The notes below the pieces were generated by a model. The model did no database searches and was not told the origin of the DNA. It saw only the letters and a list, made by a program, of their open reading frames with translations. A DNA stretch of 64,000 bases from JABDMH01 sp965223165 (GTDB taxonomy: Bacteria > Bacteroidota > Bacteroidia > Chitinophagales > Saprospiraceae): assembly GCA_965223165.1 (NCBI GenBank), contig CBDCVQ010000012.1, positions 3,212 to 67,211 of the forward strand, in the 5' to 3' direction. Each line of letters opens with the position of its first letter. Within the stretch, counting starts at the first letter, position 1. Made by a program: the position numbers and the translations under genes. Below, one piece after another: positions 27,270 to 37,700 of the stretch.

Positions 27270-28256
27270 ATGACAAAGTAACCTGAGGCCCAATCAATTT
27301 GTTCATCGTATGACAGAAGTATTGTATACGTAGATGGCCGAGTATGGAGCTCATTGATTCCCAATAACTCGTCAAACTTCTAGAAGATCGATGAGTTTTC
27401 CATGTCTGACATTGATGATCCCATCACACTCTTGTCGTGATCTAAGCCTCAGCAACACCTGCGCCCCAGCACCCACAAAAGCAAGATAGTCAACCCGCAG
27501 ACGGCCAACGTGACTACCGTATGCGCTCGAGTACCAGTGGGGATCTACTACCTCATCGCCCGTGCCTAAGGTCGCGTCATATAGAGTATTACTACAGCGT
27601 GTTTATTACTACTCGATTTGACACCCAAGCAAGGTCACCTGCATATCCAACATGGAGAGTAATTGTGAGATTTATTCTCCTCCAGTCAAAAAAAAAAGCC
27701 TGCGCTTTTTTTAATAGAAAATCCGGCAATTACGACCTCTAATATTTTTTCCACATTGAAAACTAAATTAAAGACTTGTTTTCCATAATTCACTGTTTTC
27801 AAATTATTAACATATAATCTATTTCTTCACATTATGATTTCAAATTATTGATTTACAATACATTACTAAAATTAATATTTGAATTTTTCCTTGCATTTAC
27901 GCATCTATTTCTTCATTTTTAGAAGGTAGTATAGCCCGATTTGAAACTATTTATTAAACCCGTTAAAAAAATCACACCAAGATCAGAGAAACCCTTTCTA
28001 AAACCGTCATAAGTCATATTAGTCCTACAAGAGCAACTTAGCTGGTCTTATCATCTAAAGGTAGAAATGCTATGTCTGCCAGGTTACATTTCTAGACCAT
28101 GCTTTTGCTATTGTCACATTATCATTTGGCGATAGGTAGACGCTACATCCACATGTAGTCCCATGTCCCCATGGGTCTCCCCGTGGTGCGAGAGCGTGTC
28201 CTGTCCTGACTCATTACCGCAACGGTCTGAAAGGATCTCTACAAACCAATCAGACC
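27259..28256. other. Long AT-rich gene-free region before the adhesin cluster
   Basis: About 1 kb without a convincing gene. Bases about 27660-28030 are strongly AT-rich and probably hold promoters. AAACCCGTTAAA at 27956-27967, about 290 nt before the next start, is a weak version of the leader motif found before three later genes. The 73-codon frame at 27521-27742 has no protein-like features. Confidence 0.5.
27691..27712. terminator. Bidirectional terminator-like hairpin
   Basis: Nine A/G/C bases ending in GC (27691-27699) pair perfectly with GCTTTTTTT (27704-27712) around the loop CTGC, leaving T runs on both strands. No gene ends close by, so its client is unclear; it may insulate the adhesin cluster from the divergent ArsR side. 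Confidence 0.5.
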
Positions 28257-31200
28257 ATGAATTATCCTTACCACTCATTCAGAAGCAAATCCATTGACAG
28301 CCAGGGCCTCCCATCGGCCAAGGCATCACAAGACATCCAACCACAAAGGTCCATCCCTGGCCTTTGGCGTCGATCGCCGATGCAGCTACTGATGCTAATG
28401 CTAACGCTGATGCTCCCTCTCAGTGCAGTTGCAGGTCATCTTTCGCACGCCACCCAGGCCACTGATCCGGATTGTGGCGATGGTGATCTCTTTGTTCTCG
28501 ACGGTGGCTACAGCGTAGAATTTGTCACTTCACAATTTGATTACGATGACTGTAGGACCTATTTCTACTACTGCGTATCCAACAACAACGTGGATCCAGA
28601 CATTAGCCATAGCGCCTTCGGGGCAAACTTTTGTGGTAATACCTGCTTGGACGAACTGACATCCAGGGACGTGGGCACCTGGCGCAATGTAAACGGAGTC
28701 ATCATCCGGTCCCATGGCGCCGGCAATCCCTCATTTGGCGATGACCCGACCACGGGCAACTGTGGTGTAAAGTTTGACGAAGGCATCACGGCATCCACCA
28801 CCAAGCGATACTTCTTATGTGTCGAGGGACTGCAGCAGACGGGCACAATTACGTTCACCATAAAAGCGGGACAGCTCACCCCTGAAGTGATGGTACCAGG
28901 ACCCGTGCACTGCAGCGGCACTTGTTGTGATTTGGTGGTCGAATGTCCCACTGATCCAGCCGTGCTGACTTGCTCAGATGAGCTACCGCCCTGCAATACG
29001 CCGGCGGAGGCCAAAGCTATATTTACTGCACTAGGTGGCACCTATGCCGACGAGTGTGGGCCTGTCACGGTTAGCTGCATTTCTGAGCAGGGCTCTCGAT
29101 GCGACGGCCGGGTAGTGAGAATCCTGCGGATCTCCGATGGCCGAAGCTCCTTTGATTGTCCCATCACCTATCGCTTTGAAAGACCCAAAATAGAAGTGAT
29201 GTGTCCCGACGATCGGACCGTGGACGCTTGTGAAAACATCAGGGCACTGTTTGACGGATGGCTGGCACAATTTCGCAGTACGGGAGGGTGCGACCGAGCA
29301 GAGTACATCTATGATGTACTAACGGGCGAGTTTCCCCTGCCCCCTCATCCCTGTGGTGGCTCTGTCACGGTAAAGATTTCCGCTTTTGATTGGGTATGCA
29401 TAGATGATGGTGACGAGTGCATGGCCACCTTCACCGTACTTCCCGCCGACCCGGTCCTGATCCCTTGCCCTGCTCCCGTCTCCCTGGACTTTTGTGACCC
29501 GAATTACAGAGAAAAATTCGAGGAATGGTTAGAGGGTTTCAGCATGGCCCAGGGTGGATGCCAACCCAACGCGTTTTGCACGTACCAACTGCCTGGCCAG
29601 TATCCTCAGCCCATCAGGGATTGGCAGCTAGTACCCCGTCCCACCATTTGTGGATTCTCGATCCTTATCAGTTGTGAGGCGGTGGATATCTGTGGTCAGT
29701 CGGCTTGCTCCAGCTCATTTGCGATAGCACCGCCACCACCCGTGCGCGCGGTCTGCCCACCCAACCTGGAGCTTGCGCCCTGCGATGAGCGATTGGCCAG
29801 CAAATTTGCCAACTGGCTGTCGGCCTTTGGCACATCACAAAGCGGCTGCCCACTGGACGGGCAATACCGATACCAGCTCAATGGATCTGCTCCGGTCCAA
29901 ATTGACGATCTGAGAGACATACCAGCACCTACGATCTGTGGTTATTCCTTGCTTGTGCACTGTCGCCTCACTGACGGCTGCACCGTAGACGACTGCTCCA
30001 GCTCATTCGTGGTTGAACCGCCACCACCTGTGCGCGCGATTTGCCCGCCGAACCTGGAACTTGCGCCCTGCGATGAGCAATTGGTGAGCAAATATGCCAA
30101 CTGGCTGTCGGCCTTTGGCACATCACAAAGCGGCTGCCCACTCGACGGGCAGTACCGATACCAGCTCAATGGATCTGCTCCGATCCAAATCGACGATCTG
30201 GCAGATATACCACCGCCTTCGATCTGTGGTTACACCTTGCTTGTGCACTGCCGCATCACCGACGGCTGCACCGAAGACGATTGCTCCAGCTCATTCGTGG
30301 TCATGCCTCCTCCACCGCTGGTCGTCTCTTGTCCGCCAGGTGTGGAACTGGACGTCTGCGACCTGGACTACCTGGCAAAATTTGAGCAATGGATCGGAGG
30401 TTTTGCGCCGCCCACAGGAGGATGCCGCCCAAGATCGTATTACGTGTATCAGGTAGCGGGTGAAGCGCCGGTCCAAGTACAGCACCTGGCAGATGTCCCG
30501 AGGCCCACGCTATGCGGCTTTGAGATCACCATTCGGTGCATTGCCTGGGACGAGTGCTCCACGACAACTTGCAGCAGCTACTTCAGGCAGGATGCAGATA
30601 CCGACCCCCCAGTACTACGTGGCGTGCCCGCAGACCTCTCTCTACCCTGCGGCGCATCGGTGCCGACACCTCCTAGAGTAACGGCCTCAGATGATCAATG
30701 CGGTCCCGTCGAGGTAACCATGCGAGAGAAAGAAGAACCTCACAAGTGCGGCGGACATCGCATTTTGAGAACCTGGACAGCGAGAGATCTCTGCGGGAAT
30801 GTAACGACAAAAACTCAGGCGATCTACTTTGACGACTTCGACCCGCCACAGCTCTCGGTGCCGGCCGACCTGACGATCCCTTGCGATCATCCGATCCCAG
30901 AGCCCACTCACTCGGTCACAGACAATTGTTCGGAGGTGTCGGTCACCCTTGACCAAAAGATCATCGGAGATCTGGATTGCGAGTACCAGATTGTGCGGAC
31001 GTGGACGGCCGTGGACGGGTGTCAAAACAAATCGGTCAAACAACAAGTCCTGACCATCGTGGATGATCAAGCCCCGATCATAACCGTAGTAAATCCCATG
31101 ATCGCGGATATTCCTCACGGTGGCGAAATGATCATGTATGGTTGTGAAAACCCCCGGGTGACGATGCGAGACATAGAGGTAAGTGATAATTGTTGCGGCG

Positions 31201-32294
31201 ATGTCGCCATATCATCGGGTGATGTGCTGGTAGCATCGGGTACCTGCGACCTGTTTGGCTACTATCGAAAATGGATTTGCACATTTGTGGCAGAAGACGC
31301 GGTAGGCAACGTGGCCGAGCACTCTTTCTACGTGCTACAATACGACACCGTTGCTCCGGTGCTGCACAACGTTCCGGCAGATATGCAGGTCGATTGCGCC
31401 GCCAATGTTCCGGCACCTTCGGCAGACGTATTCGCCAGGGACAACTGTGATCTGATGCAAACGCCTGTATTGACCGAGGACACTATCTATCACCCGCTGG
31501 ACAACCAGCAGTTTGGCATAGCCCGAACATGGATGGCCGAGGACGATTGCGGCAATCGTGCCGAAGCAAGTCAAATGGTCTCCGTGTGTGGCTTCAATCT
31601 GGCTGAGCTGCTGTCTAGTATCCAGGTCAATGCTTGGCATGACGAGAATGAAAATGGAGAGCAAGATACCGGGGAGGCGGGTATGAATGGAGTCCGGCTC
31701 TATCTACTCCAGTCCGACACCAGTGGATCCAAGCACATTGTAGATTCTGCCATGACCGCTCGGATGCATGAGGTCGATGGACGATCAATTTTCGCCAACC
31801 TGGAAACAGGCTCCACCTACCAGGTAAAGTTTGAAGCGCCGGCGGGTTGGCACCTGACCCTGCCACCGCAAAATGGCAACCCATTTGAAAATCTTCCTGA
31901 TCCGCTGACTGGGCTTTCGCCCGTGGTCGAGGTAGACGCACTGATGCAGCAGTACAGCCTGCACGCTGGTCTTGCAGAGATGCCGGCGGAGGAAGATGTG
32001 GAAATTATTAACCCCGTCGATCAGGAGCCGACTGGAAAATACAGTGCCATCACCCTGTTTCCAAATCCGGCCCGACGACATCTTGTTTTGAATTTCGAAT
32101 CCGTTAGTGACCAGATGGTGGAAATCATGATCTCAAACCATCTGGGACGGCAAATCAGGGCACAACGGGCAGCAGTGGGACCTGGATATCAGCAGTTGTC
32201 CGTGGACCTGCACCATTTGCCGAGCGGTGTTTACCACCTCCGTCTAAACCAGCAGGGATCGTCAAGTGTCATGCGATTTGTGAAAGCGGATTGA
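28257..32294 (+). CDS. Giant cysteine-rich T9SS-secreted repeat protein 1
   Basis: The 1345-residue protein is exported: a hydrophobic leader (MQLLMLMLTLMLPLSAVAG) begins at residue 42, so translation starts either at 28257 with a long n-region or at 28380. After an N-terminal module (about 60-225) and a cysteine-rich module (CCDLVVECP...) come related domains of about 90-96 residues with the pattern CP-x-C-FxxWLxxF-GC-...-P-x-CG-...-C-x-C-SSSFVV, two of them nearly identical tandem copies. The C-terminal half is the block shared with the other giant proteins: VPADLSLPCG, ITVVNPMIADIPHGG, an SdrD-like segment (NAWHDENENGEQDTGEAG, about 1123) and a T9SS type A sorting domain (ITLFPNPARRHLVLNF, about 1263 to the end). 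An adhesin or surface-matrix role is inferred. Confidence 0.9.
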   Translation: MNYPYHSFRSKSIDSQGLPSAKASQDIQPQRSIPGLWRRSPMQLLMLMLTLMLPLSAVAGHLSHATQATDPDCGDGDLFVLDGGYSVEFVTSQFDYDDCRTYFYYCVSNNNVDPDISHSAFGANFCGNTCLDELTSRDVGTWRNVNGVIIRSHGAGNPSFGDDPTTGNCGVKFDEGITASTTKRYFLCVEGLQQTGTITFTIKAGQLTPEVMVPGPVHCSGTCCDLVVECPTDPAVLTCSDELPPCNTPAEAKAIFTALGGTYADECGPVTVSCISEQGSRCDGRVVRILRISDGRSSFDCPITYRFERPKIEVMCPDDRTVDACENIRALFDGWLAQFRSTGGCDRAEYIYDVLTGEFPLPPHPCGGSVTVKISAFDWVCIDDGDECMATFTVLPADPVLIPCPAPVSLDFCDPNYREKFEEWLEGFSMAQGGCQPNAFCTYQLPGQYPQPIRDWQLVPRPTICGFSILISCEAVDICGQSACSSSFAIAPPPPVRAVCPPNLELAPCDERLASKFANWLSAFGTSQSGCPLDGQYRYQLNGSAPVQIDDLRDIPAPTICGYSLLVHCRLTDGCTVDDCSSSFVVEPPPPVRAICPPNLELAPCDEQLVSKYANWLSAFGTSQSGCPLDGQYRYQLNGSAPIQIDDLADIPPPSICGYTLLVHCRITDGCTEDDCSSSFVVMPPPPLVVSCPPGVELDVCDLDYLAKFEQWIGGFAPPTGGCRPRSYYVYQVAGEAPVQVQHLADVPRPTLCGFEITIRCIAWDECSTTTCSSYFRQDADTDPPVLRGVPADLSLPCGASVPTPPRVTASDDQCGPVEVTMREKEEPHKCGGHRILRTWTARDLCGNVTTKTQAIYFDDFDPPQLSVPADLTIPCDHPIPEPTHSVTDNCSEVSVTLDQKIIGDLDCEYQIVRTWTAVDGCQNKSVKQQVLTIVDDQAPIITVVNPMIADIPHGGEMIMYGCENPRVTMRDIEVSDNCCGDVAISSGDVLVASGTCDLFGYYRKWICTFVAEDAVGNVAEHSFYVLQYDTVAPVLHNVPADMQVDCAANVPAPSADVFARDNCDLMQTPVLTEDTIYHPLDNQQFGIARTWMAEDDCGNRAEASQMVSVCGFNLAELLSSIQVNAWHDENENGEQDTGEAGMNGVRLYLLQSDTSGSKHIVDSAMTARMHEVDGRSIFANLETGSTYQVKFEAPAGWHLTLPPQNGNPFENLPDPLTGLSPVVEVDALMQQYSLHAGLAEMPAEEDVEIINPVDQEPTGKYSAITLFPNPARRHLVLNFESVSDQMVEIMISNHLGRQIRAQRAAVGPGYQQLSVDLHHLPSGVYHLRLNQQGSSSVMRFVKAD
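29730..30305 (+). repeat. Two tandem 288-bp coding repeats
   Basis: Two units of exactly 288 bp (96 codons), 29730-30017 and 30018-30305, are nearly identical at DNA level, for example in the segments encoding CPPNLELAPCDE and FGTSQSGCPLDGQYRYQLNG. Flanking domains are related but diverged, so this is a recent duplication inside the gene. Confidence 0.9.
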
Positions 32295-32377
32295 CTCCGC
32301 GTGCGCGAGAAAGCACCTCTTGGGTGAACAAAGCAAATGCTGTCACATGAGTTTCTTACGGTTAAACGGGCCAGCTT

Positions 32378-32407
32378 GGACCTTCCAGAGCAACTTCTGG
32401 AAGGTCC
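32378..32407. other. Perfect 11-bp stem-loop before the D-aminoacylase-like gene
   Basis: GGACCTTCCAG (32378-32388) pairs with CTGGAAGGTCC (32397-32407) around an 8-nt loop. No T run follows. It lies in the 303-bp gap after giant gene 1 and may end or protect that transcript. The rest of the gap (32295-32597) holds no gene. Confidence 0.55.
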
Positions 32408-32597
32408 CTAGGCGGGCCATTGCCAATCACATAGGTGGGTAAGGACAGGACGCGGCCAGGCACTAGGTGTTGCCCTTGATGGCCGCTTGGAGCTTGCCCG
32501 CGAGGTAAGACGTCACATTGAGGCATGTCCGGGCGCCTGGCAGTGCTTGCATTGTAGTATCTTTTTCCCAGCAACGGAGATACATGACAATCAAGAG

Positions 32598-34160
32598 ATG
32601 AACAACGGATACCTGCTCTGCTTCTTGGGACTTGCCATTTTGGTCTGCTGCCGACACGTTTCTTCGCAGAGCGATAAGTTTCGGGTTTTCGCATCGAATC
32701 TAGACCGATCCGCCGATCTGGTCGTGCTCGACGCCAGTATTGTCGACGGATCTGGTCAGCCCAGCTATGAGGCGGACCTCATCGTAGTGGGAGACAGCAT
32801 TGCCTTTATGGGCGAGATAGACACCTCCCTGCTGGAGATCAACCAACTAATTGATGCAAAGGGCAAGGTACTGGCACCGGGATTCATCGATCCCCACGCG
32901 CACGGAGACCCATTGGGAGACCACACCTTCGAGAACTTTCTCGCCATGGGGGTGACCACTATCATACTGGGACAGGACGGCAGCAGCCCCGTGCACGATC
33001 GAGATCAGTCCGTATCGGCGTACTTCGACAACGTGCGCGCCAAGCCACATCTACTTAACCTGGGGTTTCTGGCAGGGCATGGCTCCATTCGGAGAATAGT
33101 GGGCGCGACCACGCCCGGGCCAATCTCAGATACCCAGCTGGTCCAAATGAAAGAAGTCTTGCAGGAGGCCCTGCAAGCTGGGTGTCTAGGCATGTCCACC
33201 GGTCTGGAATATCTGCCGGGTAACTATGCCCGAGATAGAGAATTACTGCCGTTAGCGCAGGTGGTGGGAGCGTATGAGGGCCTGATTATGAGCCACGTGA
33301 GAAGTGAAGATCAGAATCTGGTCAATGAGGCGTTGGACGAACTGCTACGCCAGGGTGCCCATTGCCCGGTACACGTATCTCATATCAAGGTGGTCTATGG
33401 CAAAGGTCCGGAAGAGGCCCTACGTATTCGGGACAAGCTGTCCGATGCGCGGTCAAAGGGCGTGGAGGTCACCGCCGATGTGTATCCCTATATGGCCAGC
33501 TATACGGGCATTGGCATTGTCTTTCCAAGTTGGGCAAAGACCCGTTCGGACTTTGAGAAGGCTCTCGCGACGCGTCCGGATCAACTAAGGGAATTCCTAA
33601 CGTCAAAGGTAAACAGCCGCAATGGCCCGGAAGCAACCCTCTTTGGTACAGGCCCCTTTGCCGGCAAGACCCTGGCTGCGGTAGCCCAGGCCTCGGGACG
33701 TCATTTTGCCGACGTCCTAATCCAATTGGGTCCGATCGGGGCCTCAGGCGCTTACTTTGTCATGAATGAATCGCTGCAAGAGCAATTCATCGCAGATTCC
33801 ATGATCATGATCTGCACCGATGGTAGCCCCACCATGCGCCACCCGCGGGGCTATGGTGCCTTCGCTAAGGTCATCCGAAAGTACGTGATGGAGCAGAACT
33901 TGCTATCACTAGAAGAAGCCGTGCGACAGATGACCGCACTGCCGGCCCAGACACTAGGACTTGATCGCCGCGGACGCATCCAGGTCGGATACAAAGCCGA
34001 CTTTTCGATTTTTGATCCGGCAAACGTACAGGATCACGCGTCGTTTGAGGATCCCTTCCGATTGGCCGAGGGTTTTGATCATGTGGTGATCAACGGGCAT
34101 CCCGTTTGGGCTGACCAAGCCATCACGGACCGACGTCCAGGCTCCTTGCTCCTCAGGTAG
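32598..34160 (+). CDS. Exported N-acyl-D-amino-acid deacylase (D-aminoacylase) family amidohydrolase
   Basis: The start at 32598 (MNNGYLLCFLGLAILVCC) gives 520 residues with a leader that may carry a lipobox (LVCC), so the product is probably a lipoprotein or periplasmic; the longer frame from 32487 adds an unlikely 37 residues. DLVVLDASIVDGSGQPSYEADLIV is the typical beta-sandwich start, followed by APGFIDPHAHGD (metal-site HxH), MSHVRSED, CPVHVSHIK and ICTDGSPTMRHPRGYGAFA, which are D-aminoacylase/dihydroorotase-like family motifs. It would remove acyl groups from D-amino acids, for example in peptidoglycan-derived or D-amino-acid-containing compounds. It is a single gene embedded among the giant protein genes. 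Confidence 0.88.
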   Translation: MNNGYLLCFLGLAILVCCRHVSSQSDKFRVFASNLDRSADLVVLDASIVDGSGQPSYEADLIVVGDSIAFMGEIDTSLLEINQLIDAKGKVLAPGFIDPHAHGDPLGDHTFENFLAMGVTTIILGQDGSSPVHDRDQSVSAYFDNVRAKPHLLNLGFLAGHGSIRRIVGATTPGPISDTQLVQMKEVLQEALQAGCLGMSTGLEYLPGNYARDRELLPLAQVVGAYEGLIMSHVRSEDQNLVNEALDELLRQGAHCPVHVSHIKVVYGKGPEEALRIRDKLSDARSKGVEVTADVYPYMASYTGIGIVFPSWAKTRSDFEKALATRPDQLREFLTSKVNSRNGPEATLFGTGPFAGKTLAAVAQASGRHFADVLIQLGPIGASGAYFVMNESLQEQFIADSMIMICTDGSPTMRHPRGYGAFAKVIRKYVMEQNLLSLEEAVRQMTALPAQTLGLDRRGRIQVGYKADFSIFDPANVQDHASFEDPFRLAEGFDHVVINGHPVWADQAITDRRPGSLLLR

Positions 34161-34754
34161 CTTACGCTGAAAAGAACAATTTTTATCGGAAGAAGGCCAA
34201 ACTGCTAAAAGAACAAATCTATTACACCAGACAAGTAGTATTTGTACGACAGTGGATAGTATCCTCCTGACACTCTGTCGTTAACGCATGCAAGTATGTT
34301 ATTATTTAACCTTAAGGAATTGATTAATAGTTCATTACATACACAAATTTATTTGGCAAATTTTGTGGTAGTTAGATTTTTTTCACCAACTTCAGGGCAG
34401 TGCAATTGCACCCATGATTGTTAAACCGTTAAACTTCGCCCGTTATGAAGCCACCCTTTATGACCAGCTGTTCTCCTCATTTGTCCCCGGCACTCCCCCT
34501 GATCGACGTGACGACTGACCCCTAGAGGTTACTGGTAGGAGCCTTCGTCAGACAACGAGTTTGGACCTACCCACATCAGTTATCGCCCTGGCGAGGCCAT
34601 TGGGTAGTATCAAGGCAAGATGACGTAGGCGTCCACACGTGCACAACGTGCCAGATCCTCTAGCCACCCCCGTCAATGTTCTTTCGTGACTAGTGCCCCT
34701 ATCTCACATCCATAAACGCAAAATCCCACTGTAGGTGGGCCAAAACTATTTACC
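34161..34754. other. Long leader/promoter region of giant gene 2
   Basis: About 590 bp without a gene. The first half (about 34250-34390) is AT-rich and likely contains the promoter; the second half, after the conserved motif at 34421, is GC-richer and would form a 5' untranslated leader of about 300 nt. No hairpin-T-run matching the later leaders is visible here. Confidence 0.5.
34421..34447 (+). promoter_or_regulatory. Conserved leader motif, copy A
   Basis: AAACCGTTAA, six bases, then CCCGTTATG. The same two blocks occur before the giant genes at 41329 and 59559. The distance from the motif end to the start codon is 308 nt here. Confidence 0.6.
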
Positions 34755-37700
34755 ATGAGAAACCCGCAACTAAAAACTCGTCTTTGCCTCTACCTGATGG
34801 CACTGCTACTCATTTGTACCCATGGGCTACTGCAAGCTCAAGGCCCGTACTGTGCAGATAAGAATTGCACCGCAAACGATATCGGTTCGGCCGAATACTT
34901 CCTCGGAGATGCTATGGGCAATCCTATTACCAGCGTCTCCTGCACACCTGGGGACCCCGTCACCGGCGTATTCCTATATGTGACTTTCACCGTGACCGCC
35001 ACCCAGCGATATGACGTCAATATCATCGGAGATGTAATCATCGATGGTGTCTACAGTTACACTTTCGAACAATGTCTCGGGGACTACTCGTCAGGCACCT
35101 ACACCGTTTCTCTTGGGAGCCTGATGTGGACCTGTGGATCGGAGCTGGTTGTTGCCGAGACCGTGTTTAGCTGGGATCAACAGAATGGGGGAGATAATCC
35201 TGACGCTTGCAAGACATGTCCGGACACCTCTCCCAAGTGCAAGCGCTTTGGAGACATTAAGGTGAATGCGCCGTTGGTAGCCGACTGTGACTACACAGCG
35301 GAGTGCTTGCCAGGCGATCCCTTTCAGACCATCCACTTTAGCGCCGATCCTACCGGTGGGACACCCCCCTATACCTACAGCTGGGACTTTGGAGACGGGA
35401 TCGGCACAAGTACCGATGCATCTCCCAGCTACACTTACCAGTCAGAGGGTTCCTTTACGGTGACGCTGACGGTCACCGACGCCAACTTAATCCAGGATTC
35501 CGAATCCAAGACCATCATGGTCATGTCCTGCTGCTCGTTGGAGGTCAGCTGCCCCAGTCCCTCCGTATTTGACCTCACCTGCAACGATGATATGCCTGAT
35601 TGCGTAGTATCTGAACAGGACTTTCTGGACCTCCTTGGAGCCTCTATCAGTAATCCATGTGGTCCCGTGACCGTCACCTGCTCTGACAACGGTGCCATCT
35701 GTGATGGCTCCGTGGAGCGCATCATCACGATCAGCGATGGCACGACCACCGTGATGTGCACGCTGACGTACAATTTCTCCAAACCAGCTCTATCGATTCA
35801 ATGCTCAAATTCCGGGACCCCGGCCTGCCAAACGCAGGCCAATGTCGATGTGGCCTTTTCGACATGGCTCAACAATATTATTGCGTCAGCTGCGGGAGGT
35901 TGTGGTAATTTGACCGTCACCACCGTGCCATCATCTCCCCAAGCTCCAAATGCTTGCGGTGGGCAAGTGGATGTGACCTTCGAAGTCGAAGATGGCTGCG
36001 GACAATCCAGCTCATGCGTGGGGACATTTACGGTAGTCGATGCACCGACCGTAATTTTGAATTGTCCGGGGATTGCCAATGAGCCTGCCTGCCAGACCCA
36101 AGCCGCTATCGACCAGGCTTTTGCCGATTGGCTTAATGACGTCGGTTGGTCCGGAGGATGCAATGCGACCATCTCCAACAACAATACCGGGGCACCGTCC
36201 GCCTGCGGTGGATCAACCACCGTCACCTGGACGGTGGCCAGTAGTTGCCAGGCTCCCGTGACCTGTTCCGCAACATTCACCGTCGCTGACGCACCGGCTG
36301 TAGTCCTGACCTGCCCGCTTGATGCCAACGAGACTTCCTGCCAGACCCAAGCCGCCATTGACCAGGCTTTTGCCGATTGGCTTGATGATGTCGTTTGGTC
36401 CGGAGGCTGTAATGCATCGATCTCCAATAACAATACCGGGGCTCCGCTCGCCTGTGGTGGATCAACCACCGTCACCTGGACCGTCACCAGTGATTGCGCA
36501 GATGACACGACGTGCTCCGCCACTTTCACTGTGGCCGATGCCACCGCTGTAGGTACAGCGGTAGTACTCAATTGTCCAGCCGACGCGAATGAGGCCGCCT
36601 GTCAATCTCAAACTGACATTGATCTGGCCTTTGCCAACTGGCTGGGGCAAGTGAACTGGAGCGGTGGCTGCGGTGCATCGATTTCAAACGACAACACGGG
36701 AGCACCGTCCGCCTGCGGTGGATCCACCACCGTCACCTGGACGGTGGCCAGTAGTTGCCAGCCTCCCGTGACCTGTTCCGCAACATTCACCGTCGCTGAC
36801 GCACCGGCTGTAGTCCTGACCTGCCCGCCTGATGCCAACGAGACTTCCTGCCAGACCCAAGCCGCCATTGACCAGGCTTTTGCCGATTGGCTCGACGATG
36901 TCGTGTGGTCCGGAGGCTGTAATGCATCGATCTCCAACAACAATACCGGGGCTCCACTCGCTTGTGGTGGATCCACCACCGTCACCTGGACTGTCACCAG
37001 TGATTGCGCAGATGACACTACGTGCTCCGCCACTTTCACTGTGGCCGATGCCACCGCTGCAGGTACTGCGGTAGTACTCAATTGTCCAGCCGACGCGAAC
37101 GAGACTGCCTGTCAATCTCAAACTGACATTGATCTGGCCTTTGCCAACTGGCTGGGGCAAGTGAACTGGAGCGGTGGCTGCGGTGCCTCTATTTCAAACG
37201 ACAATACGGGGGCACCGTCCGCCTGCGGTGGATCCACCACCGTCACCTGGACGGTGGCCAGTAGTTGCCAGGCTCCCGTGACCTGTTCCGCAACATTCAC
37301 CGTCGCTGACGCACCGGCTGTAGTCCTGACCTGCCCGCCTGATGCCAACGAGACTTCCTGCCAGACCCAAGCCGCCATTGACCAGGCTTTTGCGGATTGG
37401 CTCGATGATGTCGTGTGGTCCGGAGGCTGTAATGCATCGATCTCCAATAACAATACGGGGGCTCCGCTCGCCTGTGGAGGAGCCACCACCGTCACCTGGA
37501 CGGTGGCCAGTAGTTGTCAGGCTCCCGTGACCTGTTCCGCAACATTCACCGTCACTGACGCACCTGCTGTAGTCCTGACCTGCCCGGCGGACGCCAATGA
37601 GCCTGCCTGTCAGACTCAAGTAGCCATCGACCAGGCCTTTGCCGCTTGGCTCAACGATGTCGTTTGGTCCGGAGGGTGTAATGCGTCCATCTCCAATAAC

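Noticed and set aside
27521..27742. 73-codon frame before the adhesin cluster
   Set aside because: No protein-like pattern, runs into an AT-rich zone and through a terminator-like hairpin.
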